Shown: piece by piece, positions 7,934 to 15,282 of the stretch | How the letters are laid out: each line of letters opens with the position of its first letter | Position numbering within the stretch: the stretch's first letter is position 1 | Assembly (NCBI GenBank): GCA_035697245.1 | Contig: DASSDH010000110.1 | Location: 1-27,088 of the forward strand | DNA: 27,088 nucleotides | Source of the DNA: JACVRX01 sp035697245 | GTDB taxonomy: Bacteria; Actinomycetota; Actinomycetes; Jiangellales; Jiangellaceae | Direction of reading: 5' to 3' | Notes under the pieces: model-generated | Told to the model about the DNA's origin: nothing | Databases searched by the model: none | What the model saw: only the letters and a program-made list of their open reading frames with translations | Translations under genes and position numbers: made by a program

Positions 7934-8665
7934 GTGATCCCGTCCGCCGATCCGTTCGCGGACGTCGCTGCGCTGACCGGCGTCGGGGCAGCCGCGGCGC
8001 AGGCGCGCGACGCAGTCGACGCGCTGCTTCGACACCCGACGGTGCGTCGTGATCCCGCGCGGTTGGCGGCAGCTTCGGCATTACGGGGAGCCAAGGCGTC
8101 CGCCTTGTTAGCCGGCGGCACGCCGACCGCCGCCGGTGACGCGGTCACCCAAGGCGCAGTCCGAGCCACCGCCGAGGCGGTGCACTTGGCGCCGGCCTGG
8201 CGGCAGAGGCCAGGCCAGGTGCTCGCCCGCCTCCATCTGCTGGCCGCTCGTAACAGTGCCGAGCCCGACGTGCTGGGCCGGCCAAGGCCCGGAGTCGACC
8301 GAGCTCGCTTCGAGCAGCTCCTTCGGCTCAGTTCCGGTGCCACCACAGCACCTGGTGTGGTTGTTGCGGCGCTGGTGCACGGCGAGCTGATGGCTCTGAA
8401 TGCGTTCGAGCCGGGCGGCGAGCTTGTCGCCCGGGCGGCCGAGCGGATCGTGCTCATCGCTCGAGGGGTTGATCCACCAGGGATCAGCGTCCCCGAGGCC
8501 GGTCACGCGGAACTGGGTCGCGCTTATGCCGACCTGCTGCGCGCTTACGCGTCCGGAGAACCCGCCGGTGTTGCCGCCTGGGTCCGGCATTGCTGTGGCG
8601 CGTACGCCCGTGGGGCGGACGTGGTCCTGGCGCATGCGAGCGGCGCCCCTGGATCAACCGAATAG
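7934..8665 (+). CDS. Fic-like protein lacking the catalytic motif
   Basis: A 243-residue alanine-rich soluble protein. Relatives in actinobacteria are often labelled oxidoreductase, but no nucleotide-binding Rossmann motif is seen. The stretch VAALVHGELMALNAF followed by EPGGELVARAAERIVLI lines up with the Fic core (alpha helix, HPFxxGNGR, helix). The His, Pro, Asn and Arg of that motif are replaced (NAFEPGGEL). An upstream ASALLAGG sits where Fic proteins carry the inhibitory S/TxxxEG motif. I therefore read it as a degenerate Fic fold without AMPylation activity; the alignment is by eye. The GTG start is probably leaderless. It lies beside the HAD/Tad locus, a neighbourhood conserved in actinobacteria. 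Confidence 0.7.
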   Translation: MIPSADPFADVAALTGVGAAAAQARDAVDALLRHPTVRRDPARLAAASALRGAKASALLAGGTPTAAGDAVTQGAVRATAEAVHLAPAWRQRPGQVLARLHLLAARNSAEPDVLGRPRPGVDRARFEQLLRLSSGATTAPGVVVAALVHGELMALNAFEPGGELVARAAERIVLIARGVDPPGISVPEAGHAELGRAYADLLRAYASGEPAGVAAWVRHCCGAYARGADVVLAHASGAPGSTE

Positions 8666-8674
8666 GGGCGCCGC
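8640..8674 (+). terminator. Hairpin over the stop codon of the Fic-like gene
   Basis: GCGGCGCCCCT (8640-8650) pairs perfectly with AGGGGCGCCGC (8664-8674) around a 13-nt loop. The TAG stop at 8663-8665 lies in the base of the second arm. There is no T-tract, so it is either a U-less actinobacterial terminator or an mRNA 3'-end stabiliser. The rest of 8675-8862 shows no gene. Confidence 0.55.
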
Positions 8675-8862
8675 CGCTGGCACGTCGAGACGGGTTACCA
8701 AGCGTGCAGCTCGTCTGTCGCCCCGGCTGACCCGGGACAACTGCCCGTACATGGGCTGATCGCCGCGTGGGTGCCCATCTGCCGTGCGCGGTCCTTGCGG
8801 GCCGTACCCACTTTCTAGTTGACGGCCTCGGCGTGTCGGAAGGGTTTCGTCAAAATCTTTAC

Positions 8863-8882
8863 GTTGACACCCGGTTGTCAAC
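8863..8882 (-). terminator. Candidate intrinsic terminator of the HAD/membrane-protein operon
   Basis: GTTGACA and TGTCAAC form a 7-bp perfect stem with a 6-nt loop. On the minus strand the stem is followed by GTAAAGATTTTG, a weak T-rich tail. The stop codon of the upstream gene (8880-8878) is inside the first arm. Confidence 0.5.
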
Positions 8883-9852
8883 CAGCGCCGCACAGCGTGA
8901 CGCCGAACCGGGCCAACTCGGCAACGCCGCGACCGGGCAGGGCGGCAGCATCGGTCTGCTGGTCGCCGTTCTCGTCCTGGAACTCCAAGCCGAGGTTGAC
9001 GTCATTGAGAATCTGCGTGGCTTCGCAGTTGACGACTTGCCACGTGATGTCCAGGGGGAACGACAGAGCTCCACCCGGCTCGAACTGCACTGGGAGCGAG
9101 GCGTGTGTCATACCGAACCCTGGCGCGGATGCCTCTATAGCGGTGAGGACGAATCGTTGGGAAGGGTCGAACGCGCGCATGTGCAATCGCAACGTCAGGA
9201 AGTGCTCGGTCTGCGAAGGCACCAGCTGCACCTCCTCGACGAACGCACCGACTGGAGTGAAATCGCGACAGGCCGCCGTACGGACCTCCTGCATGACACC
9301 GACAACCGGCAACGGCAGCGAGACCTCGTTCTCCCTGGCCTGTGTCCGGACCCGTAGCTCCAGAACGTCCGTGCTGGGGAGCTGGGCACAGTCGGGGACC
9401 GCGCGGACCCGCACCGACGTCCAGTTGTCCGGCCGCAAGGTGACCGGGTGAGTCGGTGCAGTGTCCGCGAGTGTCCATCCCTCCGGGCGGATCCAGAGCA
9501 GCTCGACCTCCAGCGGACCGGCGTTGTAAATCGGCAACTGGAACGGGGTGTTCTCGGCATTGACGATGACCGGTGTGCCGGCAATGAGATCGACCTCGGA
9601 TTCGGCGGCGGCGAGGTCGGCGGCGTCGCGCCGCGCGTTGGAGCCCAGAACTCCGACTATCAGGGCGGCGACGATGGCCAGGACCAGCACCAACCACTGC
9701 CACCACGGTGGCCGGTCGGTGCGGTTGTCCTCAGCCGAGGGTTGGTCCCCGATGTGCATCGGGGGTAGCGACCTCGGGGGGCTGGCCGTCTCGCCGCGCC
9801 GTGGCCTGCCGAGATCGAGGATCTCGTCCGCGGGCTCGTCGTATCGGCTCAC
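8878..9852 (-). CDS. Conserved single-pass membrane protein, function unknown
   Basis: A 324-residue protein with a charged, proline-rich cytoplasmic N-terminus (1-49), one transmembrane helix (about 50-71, starting WWQWLVLVLAIVAALIVG) and an extracytoplasmic beta-rich domain. The latter holds paired cysteines (PDCAQ, AACRD, VNCEA, TLCGAG) that could form disulfides. The open frame extends upstream to 10011 inside the HAD gene. The GTG at 9852 overlaps the HAD stop as GTGA and starts a sensible SRYDEPADEILDLG sequence, so it is chosen. Coupling to the HAD phosphatase and proximity to the Tad genes hint at an envelope role, but I recognise no family. Confidence 0.8.
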   Translation of the reverse strand: MSRYDEPADEILDLGRPRRGETASPPRSLPPMHIGDQPSAEDNRTDRPPWWQWLVLVLAIVAALIVGVLGSNARRDAADLAAAESEVDLIAGTPVIVNAENTPFQLPIYNAGPLEVELLWIRPEGWTLADTAPTHPVTLRPDNWTSVRVRAVPDCAQLPSTDVLELRVRTQARENEVSLPLPVVGVMQEVRTAACRDFTPVGAFVEEVQLVPSQTEHFLTLRLHMRAFDPSQRFVLTAIEASAPGFGMTHASLPVQFEPGGALSFPLDITWQVVNCEATQILNDVNLGLEFQDENGDQQTDAAALPGRGVAELARFGVTLCGAG

Positions 9853-10676
9853 GACGTCCGCGCACGGCGTTTCGCGGCGTACCACACCAATCCGGCGGCG
9901 GCCGCTCCAGCGCCTACCGCAGCGGCGGCGATTGCCGGCTTCGGTGCGTCTCGGATCGACGATGCCCTCTGCCGCAGTGCCACCGGTTTGGAGAAGACCA
10001 GCACCGGCCAACCGCGCTCTGCGGCCACCTTTCGTAACGCTCGATCTGGGTTGACCGCATACGGGTGGCCCACCGCCTCGAGCATGGGCAGGTCGGTTGC
10101 CGAGTCGGAATAGGCGTACGAACGAGACAGGTCGTAACCCGCTGACCCGGCGAGCGCGCGGATCGCGTCCGCCTTCGCCTCGCCATAGGCGTAGAACTCG
10201 ATGGCGCCGTCGAACCGGCCATCGTCGCCGACGACCATTCGCGTGGCGACCACCCGTTCAGCCCCGAGCATCTCCCCGATCGGCTCGACGACCTCGGAAC
10301 CACTCGACGAAACGATCACCACGTCCCGACCTGCCAGGTGATGCTCGTCGATCAGGGTCACCGCCTCGTCGTAGACGATCGGGTCGACGATCGTGTGCAG
10401 GGTCTCGGCGACGATGTCCTTGACCGTCTGCACATCCCAGCCGGTCACCAGACCCGACAGATACTCACGCATGCGCTCCATCTGGTCGTGATCGGCCCCG
10501 CCCACCAAGTAGACGAACTGCGCATACGCGCTGCGAAGAACGGCCCGCCGGTTGATCAGCCCACCGTGATAAAAGCTGCGCGAGAACGCGAGCGTGCTCG
10601 ACTTCGCGATGACCGTTTTGTCGAGATCGAAGAACGCTGCCATCCTGCGCACCGGCGCATCAGTGTGCGCAGGCAC
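9849..10676 (-). CDS. HAD-superfamily subfamily IB phosphatase, membrane-tailed
   Basis: A SerB-like HAD-IB hydrolase (TIGR01490-type). Motif I is FFDLDKT (both Asp present, about residues 17 and 19), motif II is VIVSSSGSE, a lysine follows in EAKADAIRAL, and motif IV is AYSDSATDLPMLEAVG. A C-terminal hydrophobic stretch rich in Ala/Gly (KPAIAAAAVGAGAAAAGLVWYAAKRRAR) can anchor it in the membrane. The substrate is unknown; relatives act on phosphoserine, phospholipid-type or lysophosphatidic substrates. The start is uncertain: GTG 10676, GTG 10652 or ATG 10643 all precede motif I, and the open frame beyond 10676 looks non-coding. It is divergent from tadZ, as Rv3661 is from the Rv3660c cluster. 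Confidence 0.85.
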   Translation of the reverse strand: MPAHTDAPVRRMAAFFDLDKTVIAKSSTLAFSRSFYHGGLINRRAVLRSAYAQFVYLVGGADHDQMERMREYLSGLVTGWDVQTVKDIVAETLHTIVDPIVYDEAVTLIDEHHLAGRDVVIVSSSGSEVVEPIGEMLGAERVVATRMVVGDDGRFDGAIEFYAYGEAKADAIRALAGSAGYDLSRSYAYSDSATDLPMLEAVGHPYAVNPDRALRKVAAERGWPVLVFSKPVALRQRASSIRDAPKPAIAAAAVGAGAAAAGLVWYAAKRRARTS

Positions 10677-11035
10677 CTCATCGGCCGCGGGTTCGACGTC
10701 CACCAGAAAGAGGATATGACGACGTTCACCCACAGCGATTCCGGAATTCCGGTCCGGATGTGGTTTAGCAGGCCCAAGGTGGGGCACACTGGGTACTGGC
10801 GGCACCCCCCGCCGCTCGGACCCGACCCGCCCCCCTGGTCGGGTCCCATACACGGCTCCCGTCGCCCCCCGGCGGGGGCCGTGCCTTCTGTCGCGAAGCC
10901 TGTCGGGCGCGGAGCTCAGCTGTCCACAAGTCGGCGATTCTGCCGTCCGGGTCCACAACCGCTGGTCGGCGTGGTGCGGGCGCGGGTCCACAGCAGACAC
11001 AGTCGAAGACCTCACGGCGAATCGGAGGCCCAACC
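10677..11035. other. Divergent intergenic region between HAD and tadZ
   Basis: No gene is seen. From left to right it holds the perfect palindrome CCGGAATTCCGG (10741-10752) and a hairpin with 10-bp arms GGACCCGACC/GGTCGGGTCC (10818-10827, 10837-10846). A second hairpin has arms CACGGC/GCCGTG and a CCCCC/GGGGG inner pairing (10851-10883). Three same-orientation GTCCACA repeats start at 10922, 10951 and 10986, and the tadZ Shine-Dalgarno GGAGG is at 11024-11028. It presumably contains both divergent promoters, but I could not assign -10 boxes. Confidence 0.7.
10922..10992 (+). repeat. Three GTCCACA direct repeats upstream of tadZ
   Basis: GTCCACA occurs at 10922-10928, 10951-10957 and 10986-10992, all in the same orientation. 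The first, in context CTGTCCACA, differs by one base from the actinobacterial DnaA box TTGTCCACA. A perfect TTGTCCACA lies upstream of the pilin gene at 14960. A shared regulator or DnaA itself could bind both. Confidence 0.5.
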
Positions 11036-12121
11036 GTGAACCAGCCTGCTCAAGGGGCGGCCCGATCCCTTGTTCTCACCGCGGACGAAGCGTTGCTCGA
11101 CGAGCTGCTGCGGCTCGCCGCCGCCGCAGGCGTGGAGGTCGACGTGGCGCCCGACCCCGTGGCTGCCCGGCCGCGATGGCAGGCCGCGCCCCTCGTCGTA
11201 GTCGGCGACGACCAAGCCGAGAGCGCCGCCGGCCAGCTCGGTCGTAGGCCGCAGGTCATCCTGGTCGGAGTGGACCGGGCGGACGTAAGCATCTGGCGGC
11301 GCGGGGTGGCGCTCGGTGCCGAGCAGGTGGTCTACCTGCCCGACGTGGAGCACTGGCTCGTCGAGCGGTTCGCCGACGCGGCGGAGGAGACGGGCCGCGA
11401 CGCGCTGGTGGTCGGCGTGATGGGTGGACGTGGCGGCGCCGGAGCCTCCGTGCTCGCCGTCGCCCTGGCCGTCACGAGTGCCCGTCGCGGGCTCGGAACG
11501 ACGTTGATCGACCTCGACCCGCTCGGTGGCGGCATCGACCTCTTACTCGGCGCGGAGGACTGTCCTGGCCTGCGCTGGCCGGACTTCGCCGATACGCGCG
11601 GTCGGCTCGCATCGGCAGCGTTACGCGACGCGCTGCCCGAGCGGCACGGCCTGGCGGTGCTCTCCTGGGGTCGCGGCCATGTGGTGACGATTCCGCCACC
11701 GGCCGTGCGGGCTGTGGTAAGCGCGGCCCGCCGCGGCGGTGACGCCGTCGTGCTGGACATGCCGCGTCGACTGGATGCAGCCACTGAAGAAGCCCTCGAG
11801 CTCTGCACCTGCACCTTGCTGGTCGTTCCCGCCGAGGTGCGGGCGGTGGCGGCGGCAGCCCGGGTCGCCCTCGGCCTGACAGCAGTAACCGCGGACGTAC
11901 GGGTGGTCGTGCGGCGACCATCGCCGTCCGGGCTGGGAGCCGTTGAGGTGTCCGACGCGCTCGGCCTGCCCGTTGTCGCCGAGATGGAAAGCGAGCCGCA
12001 CCTGGACGATCGGCTCGACCGCGGGGAGCCGCCCGCCCAGACCGGTCGCGGGACCATCGCGACCACCTGCGACGAGGTGCTCGACGACCTGGTATCTGCC
12101 ACCCGGGTGTGGGCGGCGTGA
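11036..12121 (+). CDS. tadZ: TadZ/CpaE-like ATPase-fold protein (Ssd type)
   Basis: Pilus-localisation or septum-site-determining MinD/ParA relative (helicase/secretion-neighbourhood CpaE family, TIGR03815; Rv3660c-type). The 361-residue protein has a receiver-like N-terminal half (1-115) and a MinD-like half beginning VVGVMGGRGGAGASVLAVAL. The deviant P-loop at residues 130-138 keeps the glycines, but Arg132 takes the signature-Lys place and Ala137 the catalytic-Lys place. ATP hydrolysis is therefore doubtful. The switch-like DLDPLGGGIDLLLG follows. The GTG start has GGAGG at 11024-11028. The tadA GTG overlaps its stop (GTGA). It probably places the Tad machine in the cell. Confidence 0.9.
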   Translation: MNQPAQGAARSLVLTADEALLDELLRLAAAAGVEVDVAPDPVAARPRWQAAPLVVVGDDQAESAAGQLGRRPQVILVGVDRADVSIWRRGVALGAEQVVYLPDVEHWLVERFADAAEETGRDALVVGVMGGRGGAGASVLAVALAVTSARRGLGTTLIDLDPLGGGIDLLLGAEDCPGLRWPDFADTRGRLASAALRDALPERHGLAVLSWGRGHVVTIPPPAVRAVVSAARRGGDAVVLDMPRRLDAATEEALELCTCTLLVVPAEVRAVAAAARVALGLTAVTADVRVVVRRPSPSGLGAVEVSDALGLPVVAEMESEPHLDDRLDRGEPPAQTGRGTIATTCDEVLDDLVSATRVWAA

Positions 12122-13293
12122 CCGAGGTGGTCGCCGACTCCGACCTGCTCGAGCGGGTGCGCTCCTCGCTGGCGGCCGAAGCCGGGCCGCCGACGCCGGC
12201 TCGGCTGGCAGCGGCATTGCGCAGCGAGGGTGCTGTCCTCGGCGACGCCGCCGTGCTGGAGGTCAGCAAGCAGCTGCGGTCGGAGATATCCGGCGCCGGT
12301 CCGCTGGAGGTGCTGCTCCGCGAGCCGGGCGTCACGGACGTGCTGGTCAACTGCCCCGACGAGGTTTGGGTCGATCGGGGCGCCGGTCTCGAGCGCTCTC
12401 CGGTTCGCCTGCGCGACGAGGCCGCAGTTCGAGGTCTCGCCCAGCGGTTGGCTGCGGCGGCCGGCCGGCGGCTTGACGCCGCCGCACCGTTCGTCGATGT
12501 CCGCTTGCCGGGAGGTACCCGGTTGCACGCTGTGCTACCGCCGATCTCTCCCGCCGGCACGGTGATCTCGTTTCGGATACCGGCGGCTACCAGCTTCGGC
12601 TTGACCGAGCTCACGAATGCCGGCAGCGTGCCCGCCGACCTGCTACCGTTGCTGGTCGCGGTGGTGCGCTCCAGGGTGGCCTTCCTGATCACCGGCGGCA
12701 CCGGTAGCGGCAAGACCACCGTTCTCGGCGCCCTGCTCGCAGCCGCGGATCCGTCGGAACGCATCGTGCTGGTGGAAGACACGGCCGAGCTGCACCCGGC
12801 ACATCCACATGTCGTCCGGCTGGAGGCCCGAGCAGCGAACGTCGAAGGGGTTGGGCGGGTCGGCCTGGACGACCTGGTGCGGCAGGCCCTCCGGATGCGC
12901 CCCGACCGGCTGGTCGTGGGCGAGGTGCGCGGCGCCGAGGTCGTCGACCTGCTGGCAGCGCTGAACACCGGGCACGAAGGCGGCTGCGGCACACTGCACG
13001 CCAATTCAGCTGCCGATGTGCCGGCTCGACTCGAAGCGCTGGGTGTTTCGGCGGGGCTTCGACGCGACGCTGTTCATGCACAGGCCGTCGCCGCTCTGGA
13101 CGTGGTGGTTCATCTCATCCGGGAAAGGTCTGGTCACCGCCGCGTCGGCAGCGTCGACCTGCTGTCCCGATCCGCCACCGGCGAGCTCGTGACGGTTCCC
13201 GGTCTGATGCTGCAGGCAGATGGCGGCGTTCGTCGGGGCCCGGGGGCGCCCGCCCTGGACGCGTTGGTGGCGGAGGTCGGCGGAGACCGGTGA
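12118..13293 (+). CDS. tadA: TadA-type secretion ATPase (helicase/secretion-neighbourhood ATPase)
   Basis: Hexameric GspE/CpaF-superfamily ATPase driving assembly of Flp-type pili at the cytoplasmic face. Of 391 residues, Walker A GGTGSGKT is at 193-200, the Asp box VEDTAEL at about 219-225, the Walker B/Glu region RLVVGEVRGAE at 264-274, and the His box CGTLHANS at 290-297. All catalytic elements are intact (TIGR03819-type; Rv3659c counterpart). Length is normal for the actinobacterial group. An in-frame GTG at 12109 exists, but the GTG at 12118 overlaps the tadZ stop (GTGA) and is preferred. tadB overlaps its stop in the same way. Confidence 0.95.
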   Translation: MTEVVADSDLLERVRSSLAAEAGPPTPARLAAALRSEGAVLGDAAVLEVSKQLRSEISGAGPLEVLLREPGVTDVLVNCPDEVWVDRGAGLERSPVRLRDEAAVRGLAQRLAAAAGRRLDAAAPFVDVRLPGGTRLHAVLPPISPAGTVISFRIPAATSFGLTELTNAGSVPADLLPLLVAVVRSRVAFLITGGTGSGKTTVLGALLAAADPSERIVLVEDTAELHPAHPHVVRLEARAANVEGVGRVGLDDLVRQALRMRPDRLVVGEVRGAEVVDLLAALNTGHEGGCGTLHANSAADVPARLEALGVSAGLRRDAVHAQAVAALDVVVHLIRERSGHRRVGSVDLLSRSATGELVTVPGLMLQADGGVRRGPGAPALDALVAEVGGDR

Positions 13294-14144
13294 GGAGCGT
13301 CGCCGTCGTCCTGGCTGGGCTCGCCGCGGCCCTTGCCGCTGGAAGACGACCGAACCTGCTGCGGGCCCGGCTCGAACCTCGGCCGGACTCCGTCAGCGTC
13401 CGAGAATGGCTAGCCGGCGGAGCCGGCGTCCGCCACCGCGGCAACCCTCGCCTGCATGGCCATCCCAACCGGCGGCTGGCCGGTGTGGTCATTGCTACTG
13501 GCAGCATGAGCGGTTTGCTCATCGGCGGTCCGGTCCTGGCCATCCTGGCCGCCGTGGTTTCGGCGCTGGTGATCGCCAGCCGAGTCCGGATGGTCGCCGC
13601 CCGGCGCGGTCGGGAGTGCGAGAGCACGGTGGCTGAGGCGTGCATCGCATTGGCTGCAGACCTGCGTTCGGGACTGCACCCACGTCAAGCGTTGCAGGTA
13701 GCCGCCGTGGAATGGCCGAGTCTGTTCGGCCAGGCCGCGGGCCGGGCCGACGTCGGTGGCGACGTCGCGCCTGCTCTCCGGGCGGTTGCCGGGTCCAGCG
13801 GGTCCGCGATGTCAGCAGTCGCCGCCGGCTGGCAGGTAAGCGAGCGAACTGGAGCGGCACTTGCGGTCGTCCTGACCGCGGTGGCGGACGCGCTGAGGGC
13901 CGACGCCGCGGCCCGGCGGGAGGCGGATGCACAGCTGTCCACGGTTCGGGTGACTGCTCGTCTGCTCGCGATTCTCCCGGTCGGGTCTCTCGTGCTGCTC
14001 TCGGGCGGCGACCTCGCGGTCGTGCGGTTCTTGGTCGACAGCCCGGTTGGCCTGGCTTGCCTTGGCGGCGCTGTCGTGCTGGTCGCGGCAGGCTTGTGGT
14101 GGGTGGACCGGCTGGTCCGGTCCGCGACGAAGCCTTCCTGGTGA
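13290..14144 (+). CDS. tadB: TadB-like type II/IV secretion platform membrane protein
   Basis: A 284-residue inner-membrane platform protein with a T2SSF domain in its second half. Hydrophobic segments are visible at about residues 5-18, 63-95, 220-240 and 250-268. Between them is a cytoplasmic region with the typical STVAEACIALAADLRSGLHPRQAL start and the closing QLSTVRVTARLLAILPVGSL. The GTG start overlaps the tadA TGA. It is expected to pair with the next gene product as the platform on which TadA acts (Rv3658c counterpart). Confidence 0.85.
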   Translation: MRSVAVVLAGLAAALAAGRRPNLLRARLEPRPDSVSVREWLAGGAGVRHRGNPRLHGHPNRRLAGVVIATGSMSGLLIGGPVLAILAAVVSALVIASRVRMVAARRGRECESTVAEACIALAADLRSGLHPRQALQVAAVEWPSLFGQAAGRADVGGDVAPALRAVAGSSGSAMSAVAAGWQVSERTGAALAVVLTAVADALRADAAARREADAQLSTVRVTARLLAILPVGSLVLLSGGDLAVVRFLVDSPVGLACLGGAVVLVAAGLWWVDRLVRSATKPSW

Positions 14145-14169
14145 ACCAGAACACCGGTTGCGCGAGGCG

Positions 14170-14937
14170 GTGACCGTGGCTGCCGGGTTGGCGATCCTGT
14201 TGGCCGCAGCCGCAACTGTGCTCGCTCTTGGGCCGTCGCCTGGGTCTATGAGGCTCCGGCGCATAGCCGCGGAGATGGGGTCGGCCAATACTGATCCGGC
14301 GGCCGACGACCGCGCACCGACTCCCGGGGGCCCCGCCTCTGCTCGCGCCCGGGCTGCCTCGGCCCTGGTCATGGGGGTGGCCGTCGGTTGGTGGATCGGT
14401 GGATTCCCCGGACCGGTGGTCGGCCTGTGCGTCGCACCAGCGGTGTGGTTCGGCCTGCGTTACGTCGAGTCCAAAGCCGACGTTCGCCCGAGAGCCACGA
14501 ACTCACCGGCGGTCCCGCTGGTGGCTGAGCTCATGTCGGCGGCTGTCGCGGCCGGATGTCCGCCGGTCGTCGCCGCCGAGGCGGTTGCAGACGCCCTCGG
14601 CGGCCCGGTGGGGGCCGTGTTGCGATCGACGGTGGCCGCCGTCCGTTTGGGCTCTGATCCACGTACGGCATGGTTGGGGCTGGGCGCCACGGATCCCGCC
14701 TTTCGCCCACTAGCGCGTGCGCTCGCGAGCTCCGCGACCTGGGGCACGTCCCCGAACGAGATGCTCGACCGCGCTGCACGCGACGCTCGAGACACTGCCC
14801 GGTGGGCAGCCGAGGCACGCGCACGATCGCTCGGTGCCCGAGCCGCGGCTCCGCTCGGGCTGTGCTTCCTGCCGGCATTCGTCCTGGTCGGCATAGTCCC
14901 GCTGGTCGTGACCGCCGCCGCGCCACTGCTGCCCTGA
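14170..14937 (+). CDS. tadC: TadC-like secretion platform membrane protein
   Basis: Second T2SSF platform protein, about 255 residues. Hydrophobic segments are at the N-terminus (VAAGLAILLAAAATVLAL), at GVAVGWWIGGFPGPVVGLCVA and at the C-terminus (GLCFLPAFVLVGIVPLVV). The cytoplasmic domain carries VPLVAELMSAAVAAGCPPVVAAEAV, followed by the conserved RSLGARAAAPLGLCFLPAF end. The frame is open upstream to 14047 within tadB, but that part is not protein-like. GTG 14170 or GTG 14176 are the plausible starts, the latter with GAGG 8 nt before it. It is the Rv3657c counterpart. Confidence 0.85.
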   Translation: MTVAAGLAILLAAAATVLALGPSPGSMRLRRIAAEMGSANTDPAADDRAPTPGGPASARARAASALVMGVAVGWWIGGFPGPVVGLCVAPAVWFGLRYVESKADVRPRATNSPAVPLVAELMSAAVAAGCPPVVAAEAVADALGGPVGAVLRSTVAAVRLGSDPRTAWLGLGATDPAFRPLARALASSATWGTSPNEMLDRAARDARDTARWAAEARARSLGARAAAPLGLCFLPAFVLVGIVPLVVTAAAPLLP

Positions 14938-14959
14938 CAGCGCGGACCGCTGTCGACGT

Positions 14960-14968
14960 TTGTCCACA
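14960..14968 (+). promoter_or_regulatory. Perfect DnaA-box sequence TTGTCCACA upstream of the pilin gene
   Basis: A 9-of-9 match to the actinobacterial DnaA box, in the 165-bp gap between tadC and flp. This is the only sizeable gap inside the Tad operon and a likely promoter region. Such a sequence is expected well under once in 27 kb of this base composition. Function is inferred only. Confidence 0.4.
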
Positions 14969-15050
14969 GTGGGCCTGCGGGGCCGCCGCTGTCCCCAACC
15001 GCCATCTGCGACCTGCGGCCGGCCGGCCGAACCGAACAGCCTGGTTTGCA

Positions 15051-15089
15051 GCCTCACGGTCGTGAGGCCCGCACCGGCCGGCTGCCGGT
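15051..15089 (+). promoter_or_regulatory. Two consecutive leader hairpins before flp
   Basis: GCCTCAC-ggtc-GTGAGGC (15051-15068) and ACCGGC-cggct-GCCGGT (15073-15089) are perfect short stems. They are followed 3 nt later by the pilin Shine-Dalgarno GGGAGG (15093-15098). They may stabilise a processed pilin mRNA 5' end or modulate ribosome access. Confidence 0.5.
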
Positions 15090-15102
15090 TCCGGGAGGTC
15101 CC

Positions 15103-15282
15103 ATGTCCGTGATCGTCAAGGCGCTGCGCCGGAGCGAGCAGGGAATGACGACGGCCGAGTACGCGGTGGGAACCGTTGCTGCCTGCGGGTTTGGCGGGGT
15201 CCTGTACAAGTTGCTGACGAGCGAAACCGTGGTCGAACTGCTGACCAGCGTCGTGCGCCGCGCCTTCGACATCCTGGGATGA
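15103..15282 (+). CDS. flp: Flp-type pilin (DUF4244 family)
   Basis: A 59-residue pilin precursor of the DUF4244 group (Rv3656c-type). A short basic leader (MSVIVKALRRSEQG) is followed by the class IVb cleavage signature G|MTTAEY, with Glu at +5 and Tyr at +6 after the expected cut. One hydrophobic segment follows (AVGTVAACGFGGVLYKLL) and then a short tail. The ATG at 15103 has GGGAGG 4 nt upstream. It should be processed by a prepilin peptidase that is not encoded in this window. tadE starts inside its stop (ATGA). It probably forms the main filament subunit. Confidence 0.92.
   Translation: MSVIVKALRRSEQGMTTAEYAVGTVAACGFGGVLYKLLTSETVVELLTSVVRRAFDILG

Noticed and set aside
9853..10011. N-terminal extension of the 324-residue membrane protein
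   Set aside because: The extra 53 residues overlap the HAD gene and are Arg/Gly-rich without motif; the GTGA overlap at 9849-9852 is a far better start.
10741..10752. CCGGAATTCCGG as a mobile-element end or attachment site
   Set aside because: A single short palindrome with no partner copy in the window, no target duplication and no integrase or transposase.
10920..10992. Possible replication origin from DnaA-like boxes
   Set aside because: Only one near-perfect and two partial boxes, no AT-rich unwinding region, and no dnaA, dnaN or recF gene nearby.
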